Assembly (NCBI GenBank): GCA_003228955.1
Contig: QIGN01000109.1
Location: 1 to 42,433 of the forward strand
Reading direction: 5' to 3'
DNA: 42,433 nucleotides
Origin: Hyphomicrobiales bacterium
Lineage (GTDB): Bacteria > Pseudomonadota > Alphaproteobacteria > Rhizobiales > Methyloligellaceae
A program made the translations under genes and the position numbers. Under the pieces are notes generated by a model, which made no database searches, was not told where the DNA came from, and was given only the letters and a program-made list of their open reading frames with translations. The stretch's first letter is position 1, and each line of letters opens with the position of its first letter. This document shows positions 21,821-30,182 of the stretch, piece by piece.

Positions 21821-21926
21821 AACGCTTTACGCTGACATCGGGCAATTTAATGAACTCGCCCTTTTGTTGACGATTTTCACCCAAATCATCTATGCCTACC
21901 TGTAAAGGACCTTTGGTAACTCGAAC

Positions 21927-22700
21927 ATGACAACTCCAAACTCACATGGACTCATCAATTGGGCCGCGCGGATCGGCGCTGTTCTGGCGCTGGCGGTGCC
22001 TGTTGCGGCATTTGGCCAGGAGCCGCAGGCGCCGGGCCCGAACAACGTCAATCCGGCGGACACGCCGCCGGCCATCGGGTGGTCAACCCAGAGCGAGCCG
22101 GGCGCCCTCGTCGCACCGCGCCCCGGAGATGCCGCACCGCCCAAGGTACTGACCCGCGAACAGATCGAGCGGCTGGCCGAGATCAACCGGTATCTGACCA
22201 GTCTGGTCAATGTGCGGGGCCAGTTTGTCCAGACCGACTATCTCAACAAGGAGACGCGGGGACGCTTTTATGTAAAACGCCCGGGCCGGATCCGTTTTGA
22301 CTACCGCTCGCCGAGCATGCTGCGCATCGTTTCCGACGGCACTTATCTTTCGATCGAAGACCATGATCTCAAAACGATCGACAAGTTCCCCCTGGATTCG
22401 ACGCCAATCCGGCTGCTGCTCGGCGAGGACGTCGATCTCGCCCGCGACGCGGTCATTCTGGATATGCGGCAGGATGAAACCGCTGTCGCCGTTGTTCTGA
22501 AGGACAAGAGCGGGTCCACAAGCGGCTATCTTCAGCTTTATTTCAGGCTGCCGGAGCTGGAGTTGTATGAGTGGGTGATCACCGACGCCCAGGGGCTGGA
22601 CACCCGGATTCAGCTGGCGGACCTTGTCGAGGACAAGGAAAAATCGGATGCTTTCTTCAAATCCTCGTCGATCGAACTTGACAACATTGACAATAATTAA
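21927..22700 (+). CDS. lolA: Outer-membrane lipoprotein carrier protein LolA
   Basis: A 257-residue periplasmic protein with a signal peptide (about 1-30, hydrophobic stretch AARIGAVLALAVPVAAFG). It carries lipoproteins from LolCDE to the outer membrane. Past a Pro/Ala-rich stretch (about 32-75) the LolA domain starts at LAEINRYLTSLVNVRGQFVQ (about 83-102). Next come RGRFYVKRPGRIRFDYRSPS (about 111-130) and DGTYLSIEDHDLKTIDKFPL. The Pro-rich N-terminal insertion is longer than in E. coli LolA and common in alphaproteobacteria. It follows ftsK by 106 bases. Confidence 0.9.
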   Translation: MTTPNSHGLINWAARIGAVLALAVPVAAFGQEPQAPGPNNVNPADTPPAIGWSTQSEPGALVAPRPGDAAPPKVLTREQIERLAEINRYLTSLVNVRGQFVQTDYLNKETRGRFYVKRPGRIRFDYRSPSMLRIVSDGTYLSIEDHDLKTIDKFPLDSTPIRLLLGEDVDLARDAVILDMRQDETAVAVVLKDKSGSTSGYLQLYFRLPELELYEWVITDAQGLDTRIQLADLVEDKEKSDAFFKSSSIELDNIDNN

Positions 22701-22833
22701 TGCCCCCGCTGTCCCGGGTTACTCTTGTCAGAGTTAACCGCCAGCACCCCATGTTTTCCACGCAAAATCATTGATTTACACGGTTCTCTTTTTTTGCCGC
22801 GACAGTTTGTCCGGGGCCGGGAGACACGATTTA

Positions 22834-22884
22834 CCGGAAATTCCGGCGCCGGAAGATTGAAATTCAGGCGATCCGGCATAAATG
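22834..22884 (+). promoter_or_regulatory. Promoter candidate with upstream palindrome before the small-RNA region
   Basis: CCGGAA-A-TTCCGG at 22834-22846 is a perfect 13-base palindrome. TTGAAA (22857-22862) and TAAATG (22879-22884), with a 16-base spacer, are a fair -35/-10 pair. It would start a transcript near 22890. The rest of 22701-22833, after lolA, holds nothing I can identify. Confidence 0.4.
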
Positions 22885-22889
22885 TAATT

Positions 22890-23035
22890 CCACAAGCGGG
22901 TCACGTCGTACTTCATCGGTAGGTGCCCCCCCGTCTAACCGAAGACGTGCCTGCTTGCGCCGGATTCCCTCCCGGCGCACCGCACATTCGCGGAATTGAC
23001 GCCCAACCTCCCAAGGGTTGGGCGTCTTTTTATTT
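22890..23035 (+). ncRNA. Candidate small RNA, or 5' leader of xthA, with C-rich loops
   Basis: About 145 bases ending in a strong intrinsic terminator and starting behind a promoter-like sequence, with no plausible gene inside. Three stems can be drawn. CGTCT/AGACG encloses AACCGA at about 22940-22955, next to a run of seven C. GCGCCGG/CCGGCGC has ATTCCCTC in the loop at about 22958-22981. The terminator stem has TCCCAAG in its loop. C-rich CCTCC-type loops are known in alphaproteobacterial regulatory RNAs that bind ribosome-binding sites. I cannot fit it to 6S RNA, tmRNA or SRP RNA. Alternatively it is a terminator-controlled leader of xthA, which starts 40 bases downstream. Confidence 0.45.
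22998..23035 (+). terminator. Strong Rho-independent terminator
   Basis: The 11-base arm GACGCCCAACC (22998-23008) pairs perfectly with GGTTGGGCGTC (23016-23026) around a seven-base loop, followed by TTTTTATTTT (23027-23036). It is about 300 bases after lolA and 40 before xthA, so it most likely ends a separate short transcript. Confidence 0.9.
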
Positions 23036-23074
23036 TGTGCCGCATGGCGCGCCGCTCCGCGCAAACGAGGCCCG

Positions 23075-23896
23075 ATGAAGTTCACGCTTGTCACCTGGAA
23101 CATCAATTCGGTTCGCACGCGCCTTGACGCCATCGCGCGTTTTGTCGACGCCTATCCGACCGACATTCTGTGTTTGCAGGAAACCAAATGCGACAATGGA
23201 AACTTCCCGCTCGAACACTTTCGAAGCCTTGGTTTCACTCACATTGAGATCAATGGGCAGAAGGCCTATCACGGCGTGGCGACATTATCGCGCCTTCCCA
23301 TCGAGCGCGTCGAAACCCGCGACTTCAACGGCACCGGCCAGGCGCGCCATCTGTCGGTGCGCCTGGCCGGTGCCGCGGGCGGTGGCCCGGTGATTCACAA
23401 TTTTTATGTGCCCGCGGGCGGCGATGTGCCGGATGTGGAGGCCAATCCCAAATTCGCGCAGAAACTCGACTATCTTCAGGCCATGGAACGCTGGAGCGCC
23501 AGACAGCCCGGCAAAAAAACGAACCAGGCCATCCTGGTGGGCGATCTGAATGTGGCGCCGCTTGAAACCGATGTATGGTCGCACAGGCAGTTGCTGCGCG
23601 TTGTCAGCCACACTCCGGTTGAGGTCGAACGCCTGGAGGCGCTGCGCCGGTCTCATGACTGGGTTGATGTCATGCGCGAACACATACCGCCCGAGGAAAA
23701 GCTGTTTACCTGGTGGAGTTACCGCGCGCGGGACTGGCGCAAATCTAACCGCGGCCGGCGGCTTGACCATGTGTGGGTAACGCCGGCGCTGCGGAAGGCT
23801 GCCGTGTCGCTGCGCGTGGTTGATGAAGTGCGGGACTGGACCCGGCCCTCCGATCACGTCCCGGTGCTGACCGGTTTTGATTTGCGGCGCCGATAG
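23075..23896 (+). CDS. xthA: Exodeoxyribonuclease III
   Basis: A 273-residue AP endonuclease/3'-5' exonuclease of base-excision repair. Family motifs are LVTWNINSVRTRL (about 5-17), ILCLQETKCD (about 30-39, metal-binding Glu), the VPAGGD segment (about 110-115), LVGDLNVAP (about 150-158), GRRLDHVWVT (about 226-235) and the C-terminal SDHVPVLT (about 260-267) with the catalytic His. The start at 23075 is set by the conserved N-terminus MKFTLVTWN, with CGAGG before it. Its 3' end overlaps the end of the opposite-strand cyclic-nucleotide-binding gene by 152 bases. Confidence 0.95.
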   Translation: MKFTLVTWNINSVRTRLDAIARFVDAYPTDILCLQETKCDNGNFPLEHFRSLGFTHIEINGQKAYHGVATLSRLPIERVETRDFNGTGQARHLSVRLAGAAGGGPVIHNFYVPAGGDVPDVEANPKFAQKLDYLQAMERWSARQPGKKTNQAILVGDLNVAPLETDVWSHRQLLRVVSHTPVEVERLEALRRSHDWVDVMREHIPPEEKLFTWWSYRARDWRKSNRGRRLDHVWVTPALRKAAVSLRVVDEVRDWTRPSDHVPVLTGFDLRRR

Positions 23897-24614
23897 CCCC
23901 GTTCAGTTCAGCCATCAGGTCATCGGCAGGCGCGGTTCTGGTGACCGGGCGGTTGACCAGGGAACTGAAATGCGAAGCCACGCTCGCGGATGGCCTGAGA
24001 ATATCGGGCGCCTGGGCGAGCCGGTCCGCCGGCCCGAATCCGTTTGCAACCCCGTTCGCCGCGCCATTGGCTGCCTGACCGGATTCGCCATGTTCGCGAG
24101 CGGCCGGGTTCGGCGCCTCCGAAAAACCACTGGCCGGCCGGCCAGTCTCATCGGGTCCTGCGGGAAATCCGGCAAGCTGGCTGTCCAGCTGGTGAAGCGT
24201 TTGCGCTGTTGCGGCAAGATTCTTGCGGATATTGTCCGCGAAATGCGCCGCGAGCCGCGGATCGGCGGCCATCAACTCCCCGATGACCGCGCGGGACAGG
24301 CCAAGAAGGGTGACAGCGCTCTGGGCGACCGCGCCATGAATATGGCTGGTCTCGATCAGCATGGCCATGTCACACAAAACAGCTCCGGGGCCGATAACCG
24401 TTTCAAGGTCGCGGCCGCTGGCGTCCTGCAGTCTTGCCGTGCCCTCAATGACAATCAGGGCCGCATCGGCCGGAAGCCCGGCCTGGGTGATTGTCTGCCC
24501 GGCGCGCAAATACGCAACCTTGCCTCTTTGCAATATTACTCCGAGCAACTCACCGCTCAGCCCATGAAACACTGGCGTGCGGGCGAGCAGCTCGACTGCT
24601 GCGCCGTGCTGCAT
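23745..24614 (-). CDS. Cyclic-nucleotide-binding-domain protein without DNA-binding domain
   Basis: A 289-residue protein with one cNMP-binding fold (about residues 5-130). LLARTPVFHGLSGELLGVIL is followed by AYLRAGQTITQAGLPADAALIVIEGTARL and GPGAVLCDMAMLIET. No helix-turn-helix follows. The rest (about 150-289) is a Pro/Ala/Gly/Asn-rich, probably disordered tail. The cyclic-nucleotide partner is not known; the phosphate-binding Arg/Ser pair of cAMP receptors is not evident. In Brucella a similar gene (annotated cpk, cAMP-dependent kinase regulatory subunit-like) lies beside the otpR/cenR regulator, as here. Start 24614 has GGAG nine bases before it; earlier in-frame ATGs (24629, 24689) lack one. 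The end overlaps xthA antisense by 152 bases. Confidence 0.75.
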   Translation of the reverse strand: MQHGAAVELLARTPVFHGLSGELLGVILQRGKVAYLRAGQTITQAGLPADAALIVIEGTARLQDASGRDLETVIGPGAVLCDMAMLIETSHIHGAVAQSAVTLLGLSRAVIGELMAADPRLAAHFADNIRKNLAATAQTLHQLDSQLAGFPAGPDETGRPASGFSEAPNPAAREHGESGQAANGAANGVANGFGPADRLAQAPDILRPSASVASHFSSLVNRPVTRTAPADDLMAELNGAIGAANQNRSAPGRDRRAGSSPALHQPRAATRQPSAAPALPTHGQAAGRG

Positions 24615-24638
24615 CACATCAAACTCCATACGAGGTTT

Positions 24639-24707
24639 GAATACGCAATACTGGGTTTCGTACTGGGAATACGCGATATTGAGGAACAAATAGCGCCAGG
24701 AATACGC
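24639..24707 (-). repeat. Three GAATACGC repeats in the promoter region of the cyclic-nucleotide-binding gene
   Basis: On the plus strand GAATACGC occurs at 24639-24646, 24667-24674 and 24700-24707 (GCGTATTC on the coding strand), spaced 28 and 33 bases apart, close to three helical turns. ACTGGG is also repeated at 24650-24655 and 24662-24667. They lie 25 to 93 bases upstream of the chosen start, so they may bind a regulator. Confidence 0.6.
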
Positions 24708-24755
24708 GGCGCACGCCCCGAACAGGGAGCTACAGCTTACACTGATATATGGTGG

Positions 24756-24770
24756 TTAACGCAACCTTAA
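24756..24770. promoter_or_regulatory. CtrA-binding site between cenR and the cyclic-nucleotide-binding gene
   Basis: TTAA at 24756-24759 and 24767-24770 are separated by exactly seven bases, matching TTAA-N7-TTAA; the first half is followed by C. It lies two bases beyond the cenR stop codon and about 140 bases upstream of the next minus-strand gene start. Confidence 0.55.
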
Positions 24771-24772
24771 AA

Positions 24773-25459
24773 TTACGGCATCAGCTTGTAGCCGCCCACT
24801 TCGGTCAGCAGCAGTTCCGCATTTGAAGGTTCTTTTTCGATTTTCTGCCTGAGACGGTAGATATGTGTTTCCAGCGTATGGGTCGTGACCCCCGCATTGT
24901 AACCCCACACTTCGTGCAGCAGCACTTCGCGCGTCACGACCTTCTCGCCGGCGCGGTAAAGATACTTCAGGATCGAGGTTTCCTTTTCCGTCAGCCTGAC
25001 CTTGGACCCGGCGTCGTCGACCAGTGTCTTGGTGGCCGGCCGGAAAGAGTAGGGGCCGATCGTGAACACCGCATCCTCGCTCTGCTCATGCTGGCGCAGC
25101 TGGGCGCGCACCCGCGCGAGCAGCACCGAAAAACGGAACGGCTTGGTCACATAGTCGTTGGCGCCGGATTCAAGACCCAGAATCATATCGGCGTCGGAGT
25201 CCTGCCCCGTCAGCATGATGATCGGGCTCTTGAAGCCGTTCTTGCGCAGAATCTTGCAGCTTTCCCGGCCATCCATGTCGGGCAGGCCGACATCCAGCAG
25301 AATAAGATCAATATGCTCCGCTTTTGAAATCCCGATGCCTTCGGCCGCGGTCTGGGCGGCCAGCGCCTCAAACTCGTCATGCACGGCGAACTGGTCGGTC
25401 AGGGAGTCCCGGAGATCGTCATCGTCATCTACAATCAGAATTTTGCGAGCCGTGCTCAT
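24773..25459 (-). CDS. cenR: OmpR-family response regulator, CenR type
   Basis: A 228-residue two-component response regulator. The receiver domain (about 6-120) has acidic residues in KILIVDDDDDLRDSL, phosphoacceptor Asp56 in LILLDVGLPDMDG, the Thr in MLTGQD and Lys106 in YVTKPF. The C-terminal winged helix (about 130-226) has LTEKETSILKYLYRAGEKVV, EVWGYN and THTLETHIYRLRQKIE. From memory this closely matches alphaproteobacterial CenR (OtpR/RzcR in other genera), an essential envelope and cell-division regulator in Caulobacter paired with CenK. No kinase gene is adjacent. The start at 25459 is chosen because GGAG lies six bases before it; a start four codons earlier is possible. Confidence 0.82.
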   Translation of the reverse strand: MSTARKILIVDDDDDLRDSLTDQFAVHDEFEALAAQTAAEGIGISKAEHIDLILLDVGLPDMDGRESCKILRKNGFKSPIIMLTGQDSDADMILGLESGANDYVTKPFRFSVLLARVRAQLRQHEQSEDAVFTIGPYSFRPATKTLVDDAGSKVRLTEKETSILKYLYRAGEKVVTREVLLHEVWGYNAGVTTHTLETHIYRLRQKIEKEPSNAELLLTEVGGYKLMP

Positions 25460-25605
25460 GCTTCGCTCCATGGAGGATTTGCTATGGTCGATCGTATCAT
25501 TGATGTATGCCGGAGAATTGCGATGTCAACTTTTCCCGGGTCCATACCCGGCCGGTTCATGCCACCTTGTGGGGGCAAGGACCCTAATTTCATCACGGCG
25601 TAAAC
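25460..25605. promoter_or_regulatory. Divergent promoter region of cenR and the YkuD gene
   Basis: The 146 bases between two divergent genes must hold both promoters. An inverted repeat CCGGGT-CCAT-ACCCGG lies at about 25536-25551. No confident -10/-35 pair was identified. Confidence 0.4.
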
Positions 25606-26160
25606 ATGAAGACGCGTCACAGCCGGTCAAATGTCCGTGAACGGACAACTCTGACGGTCCGGCCGCAGCCCGGCCGGCGGAAGCGTGGCCTCGTTTTCAG
25701 CGCCGCGCGCATCGCCCGCTGCGCCCTCGGACCGGCCGGGCCCAGGGCCCGCAAGCGTGAGGGCGATGGCGCGACTCCGGCGGGGCGCTGGAAAATGCTC
25801 CAGGTGTATTACCGCGCCGACCGGGTCGCCCGCCCGGTCACTTCATTGCCGGTCCGCGCGCTGCGCGCGAGCGACGGGTGGTGCGACGCGCCGCTCGACC
25901 GGAACTACAACCGCCTCGTTACCCTGCCTTACGCCGCAAGCGCCGAAAGCCTGTGGCGCGCGGATTCCATTTACGACATTGTCGTCGCCCTTGATCACAA
26001 TATCCGGCCGCGGGTGCGTGGCGGGGGCAGCGCAATCTTCATCCACCTTGCGCGAGAGGGCTATCCGCCGACAGCGGGGTGCGTCGCGCTCAATTTCCAT
26101 GATTTGGGAATGTTACTGGCACATTGCGGACCGGGCTCCCGCATTAGAATAAATCCCTAG
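25606..26160 (+). CDS. YkuD-family L,D-transpeptidase-like protein without signal peptide
   Basis: A 184-residue protein carrying a YkuD catalytic core. The C-terminal half has IFIHLA (conserved His) and the active-site cysteine in PPTAGCVAL, corresponding to H-x(n)-S/T-x-G-C. L,D-transpeptidases cross-link peptidoglycan or attach proteins to it. The expected export signal is missing: the N-terminus is very basic (about 15 Arg/Lys in the first 50 residues) and not hydrophobic. A basic-rich start might be mis-assigned, but no in-frame upstream start adds a signal peptide. Short Rhizobiales proteins of this type are common. The stop overlaps the end of the yggS gene by four bases, tail to tail. 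Confidence 0.78.
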   Translation: MKTRHSRSNVRERTTLTVRPQPGRRKRGLVFSAARIARCALGPAGPRARKREGDGATPAGRWKMLQVYYRADRVARPVTSLPVRALRASDGWCDAPLDRNYNRLVTLPYAASAESLWRADSIYDIVVALDHNIRPRVRGGGSAIFIHLAREGYPPTAGCVALNFHDLGMLLAHCGPGSRIRINP

Positions 26161-26849
26161 CCACGCTTCCCGAAAATCGCCGTGCCGACACGCACATAGG
26201 TGGCGCCAAGCGCAACCGCGTTCTCGAAATCCGCGCTCATGCCCATGGACAGCTCATCCAGTCCATTGCGCGCGGCGATCTTGTTGAGCAGCGCAAAGTG
26301 AAGCGCGGATTCCTCATCGAGAGGCGGAATGCACATGAGGCCCTCGATTTTCAGGCCGAACTCCTCGCGGCACTGTTTGACGAACGCATCCGCGCGCGCC
26401 GGAAAAATGCCCGCCTTCTGCTCTTCTTCCCCGGTATTCACCTGAACCAGCAGGCGCGGCGCGCGGCCCGCTTGTTCCATTTCACGGGCGATGGCGGCGG
26501 CGATCTTCGGGCGGTCGATGGTGTGAATGACATCGAACAGCGCGACCGCGTCGCGAGCCTTGTTGGACTGGAGCGGGCCAATCAGATGCAATTCAATGTC
26601 CGTGTGACGCGCCTTGAGCCCGGGCCATTTGGCGAGCGATTCCTGGACCCGGTTTTCGCCGAAGCGAAATTGTCCCGCGCCGATGACCGGCTCGATTTGC
26701 GCTGCGTCAAAGGTTTTCGAAACGGCAATCAGCTTGACCCGGGCCGGGTCGCGCCCGGCGCGTTCCGCTGCCGCCGTTATCTCTGCTTCAACGGTTTCGA
26801 TGCGCGCGCGCGCGGCGGTCGGTGGAGCTGAACTGGGGTCATTGTTCAT
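26157..26849 (-). CDS. PLP homeostasis protein YggS (COG0325)
   Basis: A 230-residue single-domain PLP-binding barrel protein that keeps pyridoxal phosphate and amino-acid pools balanced. Visible are the PLP lysine in LIAVSKTF (Lys45), FGENRVQE (about 62-69), [11 protein letters not shown] (about 89-99), [11 protein letters not shown] (about 137-147) and [28 protein letters not shown] near the end, a family signature. The start at 26849 is used because homology begins shortly after. It is divergent from leuS, with 145 bases between the starts. Confidence 0.93.
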   Translation of the reverse strand: MNNDPSSAPPTAARARIETVEAEITAAAERAGRDPARVKLIAVSKTFDAAQIEPVIGAGQFRFGENRVQESLAKWPGLKARHTDIELHLIGPLQSNKARDAVALFDVIHTIDRPKIAAAIAREMEQAGRAPRLLVQVNTGEEEQKAGIFPARADAFVKQCREEFGLKIEGLMCIPPLDEESALHFALLNKIAARNGLDELSMGMSADFENAVALGATYVRVGTAIFGKRG

Positions 26850-26994
26850 GGGACGGATCCGCTCATGGTGGATGACGCGCAACATACGCCTCTGGCCATT
26901 GCGCGCAAGTGCGCGCGCGCGGCTTGACCGGCACTCTCTTATTGCCCACAAACGCTGCGCGGGAGAGCCCGCAAGACCAGGGTCAGGACGCAAC

Positions 26995-29622
26995 ATGGCG
27001 CAATCGCGTTACAACGCGCGGGATCGCGAATCCCATTGGCAGAAAATCTGGGACGAGAAGGAACTGTTCGTCACGCGCGAAGAGGCGGACGGGCCAAAAT
27101 ATTACGTGCTGGAGATGTTCCCCTACCCGTCGGGACGCATCCATATGGGCCATGTGCGCAACTACACCATGGGCGATGTTGTCGCGCGCTACAAACGCGC
27201 GCGCGGATTCAATGTCCTGCATCCGATGGGCTGGGATGCGTTCGGGATGCCGGCGGAGAATGCGGCGATGGCGCGCGGCGTCCACCCCAGGGAGTGGACC
27301 TACGCCAATATCGACGCCATGCGCACCCAGCTCAAGGCGCTCGGCCTGTCACTCGACTGGAGCCGGGAGCTGGCCACCTGCGACCCGGAATATTACGCGC
27401 AGGAACAAAAACTGTTCCTGGATTTTCTCGACGCCGGGCTGGTATCGCGCCGCAGCGCGAAGGTGAACTGGGACCCGGTGGACAACACCGTACTGGCAAA
27501 TGAGCAGGTCATCGACGGCAAGGGCTGGCGCTCGGGGGCGGAAGTCGAGCAGCGCGAGCTGACCCAGTGGTTTTTCAAGATATCCGATATGGCGGAGGAA
27601 CTTCTTCAGGACCTGGACACTCTGGAGCGCTGGCCTGAAAAGGTCCGCCTCATGCAGCGCAACTGGATCGGCAAATCCGAGGGCCTCCAGTTCAAACTGG
27701 ATGTGGTGGATGCCGGGGGCGGCCCGGCGGGGGAGCTTGAGGTCTTTTCAACCCGTCACGACACGATATTCGGCATGACCTTTTGCGCCGTCTCCATCGA
27801 CCACCCCCTGGCGGTGGAAGCGGCGAAGTCGAATGAAGCTCTTGCAACCTATATCGAGGAATGCCGGCGCGCCGGCACCACCGCTGAAGCGCTGGAGAAG
27901 GCGGAAAAAACCGGCCACGAGCTGGGCTTGCGCGTGGCGCATCCCTTCATCGAAGGCAAAACCGTCCCGGTGTTCGCCGCCAATTTCGTGCTCATGGGAT
28001 ATGGCACCGGCGCCATTTTCGGCTGCCCCGGCCATGACCAGCGCGACTTCGATTTCTGCAAGTCGCTCGGGCTCGACATCATACCCGTCGTCGCGCCGGC
28101 GGATTTGCAGGGCGCCGCGCTGGAAGATTTTGTCGCCGGATATGCGGATCGTCCCGAAATCTATGATGGCGAGGGAGCGCTCATCAATTCGGACTTTCTC
28201 AACGGGCTGACCGTTGAGGCCGCCAAGCAGGAAATCGCAAAACGCTATGAGGACCGGGGCAAGGGGACCCGGAAAACAAATTACCGTCTGCGCGACTGGG
28301 GCATTTCGCGCCAGCGCTACTGGGGCTGTCCGATCCCGGTCATTCATTGCGGGGATTGCGGTGTTGTACCGGTGCCTGAATCCCAGTTGCCCGTGACGCT
28401 TCCCGAAGACGTCACCTTCGACAAACCCGGCAATCCGCTGGACCGGCACGCCACCTGGAAAGACGCCGCCTGCCCGGCCTGCGGCAAGGATGCGCGGCGC
28501 GAAACCGACACCTTCGACACCTTCGTGGATTCGTCCTGGTACTTTGCGCGTTTCTGTTCGCCGCGCGCGGATGTTCCGGTGGTGCGGGAGGCCGCCGGCT
28601 ACTGGCTGCCGGTCGATCAGTATATCGGCGGCATCGAACATGCGATTTTGCATCTGCTGTATTCGCGCTTCTTCACCCGCGCCATGAAGCAGACCGGCCA
28701 CGCGGGGCTGAGCGAGCCCTTTGACGGGCTGTTCACGCAAGGCATGGTCAACCACGAAACCTACAAGCTTGAGGACGGGAGCTGGGTCACGCCGTCCGAC
28801 ATTCGCCTGGAGGGCGAGGGCGGCGCACGGCGCGCGACCCATGCCGGAACGGGCGCGCCGGTCATCATCGGCCCGGTCGAGAAGATGTCCAAATCGAAAC
28901 ACAATACGGTGGACCCCGAGGACATCATCGGTCATTTCGGCGCCGACACTATCCGCTGGTTCATGCTGTCCGATTCGCCGCCCGAGCGCGACGTGCAATG
29001 GACCGATGCCGGCGTCGAGGGCGCCTGGCGGTTCGTGCAGCGGATGTGGCGTCTGATGGACAGGGCGCGCGGCTGGATTGCCCCCGTTGGCGCGGAAATG
29101 CCCGGCGAACTGAGCGAGGCCGCCACGCGATTACGGGGAGTTTCGCACCGGCGATTGCAGAGCGTCGGCGATGCGATTGAATCGCTCAAATTCAATGTCG
29201 CCGTCGCGCAGGTCCACGAATTTACAAAAGTCGTCGAAACCGTCATTGAAAATCCGGATTTTGCCGATGACGACACCATGAAGTGGGCGGCACGCGAGGC
29301 CTGCGAGATCGCCATTCAGACGTTCGGCTCAATGATGCCGCATTTAGGAGAAGAATGCTGGTTGATGCTCGGCCAGAACCGGCTTTTGACCGAAACGCCG
29401 TGGCGGCAGGCGGATCCGGCGCTGCTGATCGAGGATACGGTCACCATCGCCGTTCAGGTCAACGGTAAACGCCGCGATGAATTGACTATTGCGCGGGACG
29501 CCGCGAAAGAGGATATTGAAGCAGCCGCGCTGAAGCTGGAAAATGTTTTGCGCGCCATCGAGGGACGGGACATCAAAAAAGTGATTGTTGTTCCGCAGAG
29601 GATAGTCAATGTCGTCGTATGA
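26995..29622 (+). CDS. leuS: Leucyl-tRNA synthetase
   Basis: An 875-residue class I synthetase that charges tRNA-Leu. The HIGH-type motif [11 protein letters not shown] (43-53), the editing-domain (CP1) region between about 230 and 420, the C-x-x-C pairs CGDCG and CPACG (zinc-type knuckle, about 451-455 and 493-498) and the KMSKS motif (630-634) are all present. The tRNA-binding anticodon domain and a C-terminal domain follow. The start at 26995 is set by the N-terminal block [15 protein letters not shown]. It leads a leuS-lptE-holA unit; the lptE gene overlaps its last 14 bases. Confidence 0.97.
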   Translation: MAQSRYNARDRESHWQKIWDEKELFVTREEADGPKYYVLEMFPYPSGRIHMGHVRNYTMGDVVARYKRARGFNVLHPMGWDAFGMPAENAAMARGVHPREWTYANIDAMRTQLKALGLSLDWSRELATCDPEYYAQEQKLFLDFLDAGLVSRRSAKVNWDPVDNTVLANEQVIDGKGWRSGAEVEQRELTQWFFKISDMAEELLQDLDTLERWPEKVRLMQRNWIGKSEGLQFKLDVVDAGGGPAGELEVFSTRHDTIFGMTFCAVSIDHPLAVEAAKSNEALATYIEECRRAGTTAEALEKAEKTGHELGLRVAHPFIEGKTVPVFAANFVLMGYGTGAIFGCPGHDQRDFDFCKSLGLDIIPVVAPADLQGAALEDFVAGYADRPEIYDGEGALINSDFLNGLTVEAAKQEIAKRYEDRGKGTRKTNYRLRDWGISRQRYWGCPIPVIHCGDCGVVPVPESQLPVTLPEDVTFDKPGNPLDRHATWKDAACPACGKDARRETDTFDTFVDSSWYFARFCSPRADVPVVREAAGYWLPVDQYIGGIEHAILHLLYSRFFTRAMKQTGHAGLSEPFDGLFTQGMVNHETYKLEDGSWVTPSDIRLEGEGGARRATHAGTGAPVIIGPVEKMSKSKHNTVDPEDIIGHFGADTIRWFMLSDSPPERDVQWTDAGVEGAWRFVQRMWRLMDRARGWIAPVGAEMPGELSEAATRLRGVSHRRLQSVGDAIESLKFNVAVAQVHEFTKVVETVIENPDFADDDTMKWAAREACEIAIQTFGSMMPHLGEECWLMLGQNRLLTETPWRQADPALLIEDTVTIAVQVNGKRRDELTIARDAAKEDIEAAALKLENVLRAIEGRDIKKVIVVPQRIVNVVV

Positions 29623-30154
29623 CGGGGGAAAAGTGAACCGGCCGCACAGTCGCCGCCGTGTCCTGGCGCTGATCGGCTCCGCCCTGCTTGCGGCTCCGGC
29701 CCTGACCGCCTGCGCGCCGCTTTATGGCACCACCCGGAGCGGGGCCCGCCTCAAGGACGTGATGTCCGGTCTCAAAGTTACCGAAATTCCGGGCCGGGTC
29801 GGGCAGCGCGTGCGCAATGAACTGATATTCAGCTCAACCGGCGGCGGCGGACAGGCCGCGGCGCTCTACCGCCTCGATATCTCGGTCAGGGAAGGTGTTT
29901 CGGACACGCTGGTGAACCGGACCGGCGAAATTCAAAGCCAGCTTTACAATCTCGACGCCCAGTTCAAACTGATCCGCCTCGTTGACAATCAGGTGGTGCT
30001 CAAGGGCCGGAGCGTGGGCCGGGCCGCGTTCGACCGGTTCAATCCGATCTTTTCGAATATACGCGCCCGCATCGACGCGGAAAACCGCGCCGCGCGCGTT
30101 GTCGCCGACGGCATCAGAACACGTCTCGCCGCGTTTCTTTCAAGTACCGCCTGA
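29609..30154 (+). CDS. lptE: LPS-assembly lipoprotein LptE
   Basis: A 181-residue lipoprotein expected to plug the LptD barrel and help insert lipopolysaccharide in the outer membrane. The start is followed by a twin-arginine-like basic stretch (RRRV) and a hydrophobic segment, then the lipobox LTAC with Cys35 as lipid site. The body is small and poorly conserved, as is usual for LptE; the leuS-lptE-holA order is the main identification. ATG at 29609 has GAGGA upstream and overlaps leuS by 14 bases; GTG at 29633 with GGGGG upstream is an equally good start. Confidence 0.8.
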   Translation: MSSYDGGKVNRPHSRRRVLALIGSALLAAPALTACAPLYGTTRSGARLKDVMSGLKVTEIPGRVGQRVRNELIFSSTGGGGQAAALYRLDISVREGVSDTLVNRTGEIQSQLYNLDAQFKLIRLVDNQVVLKGRSVGRAAFDRFNPIFSNIRARIDAENRAARVVADGIRTRLAAFLSSTA

Positions 30155-30182
30155 ACCGTTTCCAGGACCTGGATTAAAGCCG

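Noticed and set aside
22752-22760. A DnaA-box-like TTTTCCACG after lolA
   Set aside because: A lone one-mismatch site far from the origin; expected by chance in this length of sequence.
22725-22922. A 65-codon open frame in the lolA-xthA gap
   Set aside because: No ribosome-binding site and no protein-like composition; it overlaps the promoter and small-RNA candidate.
22890-23035. 6S RNA (ssrS) as the identity of the small transcript
   Set aside because: No long closing stem between the ends and no central open bubble can be drawn, so the family name is withheld.
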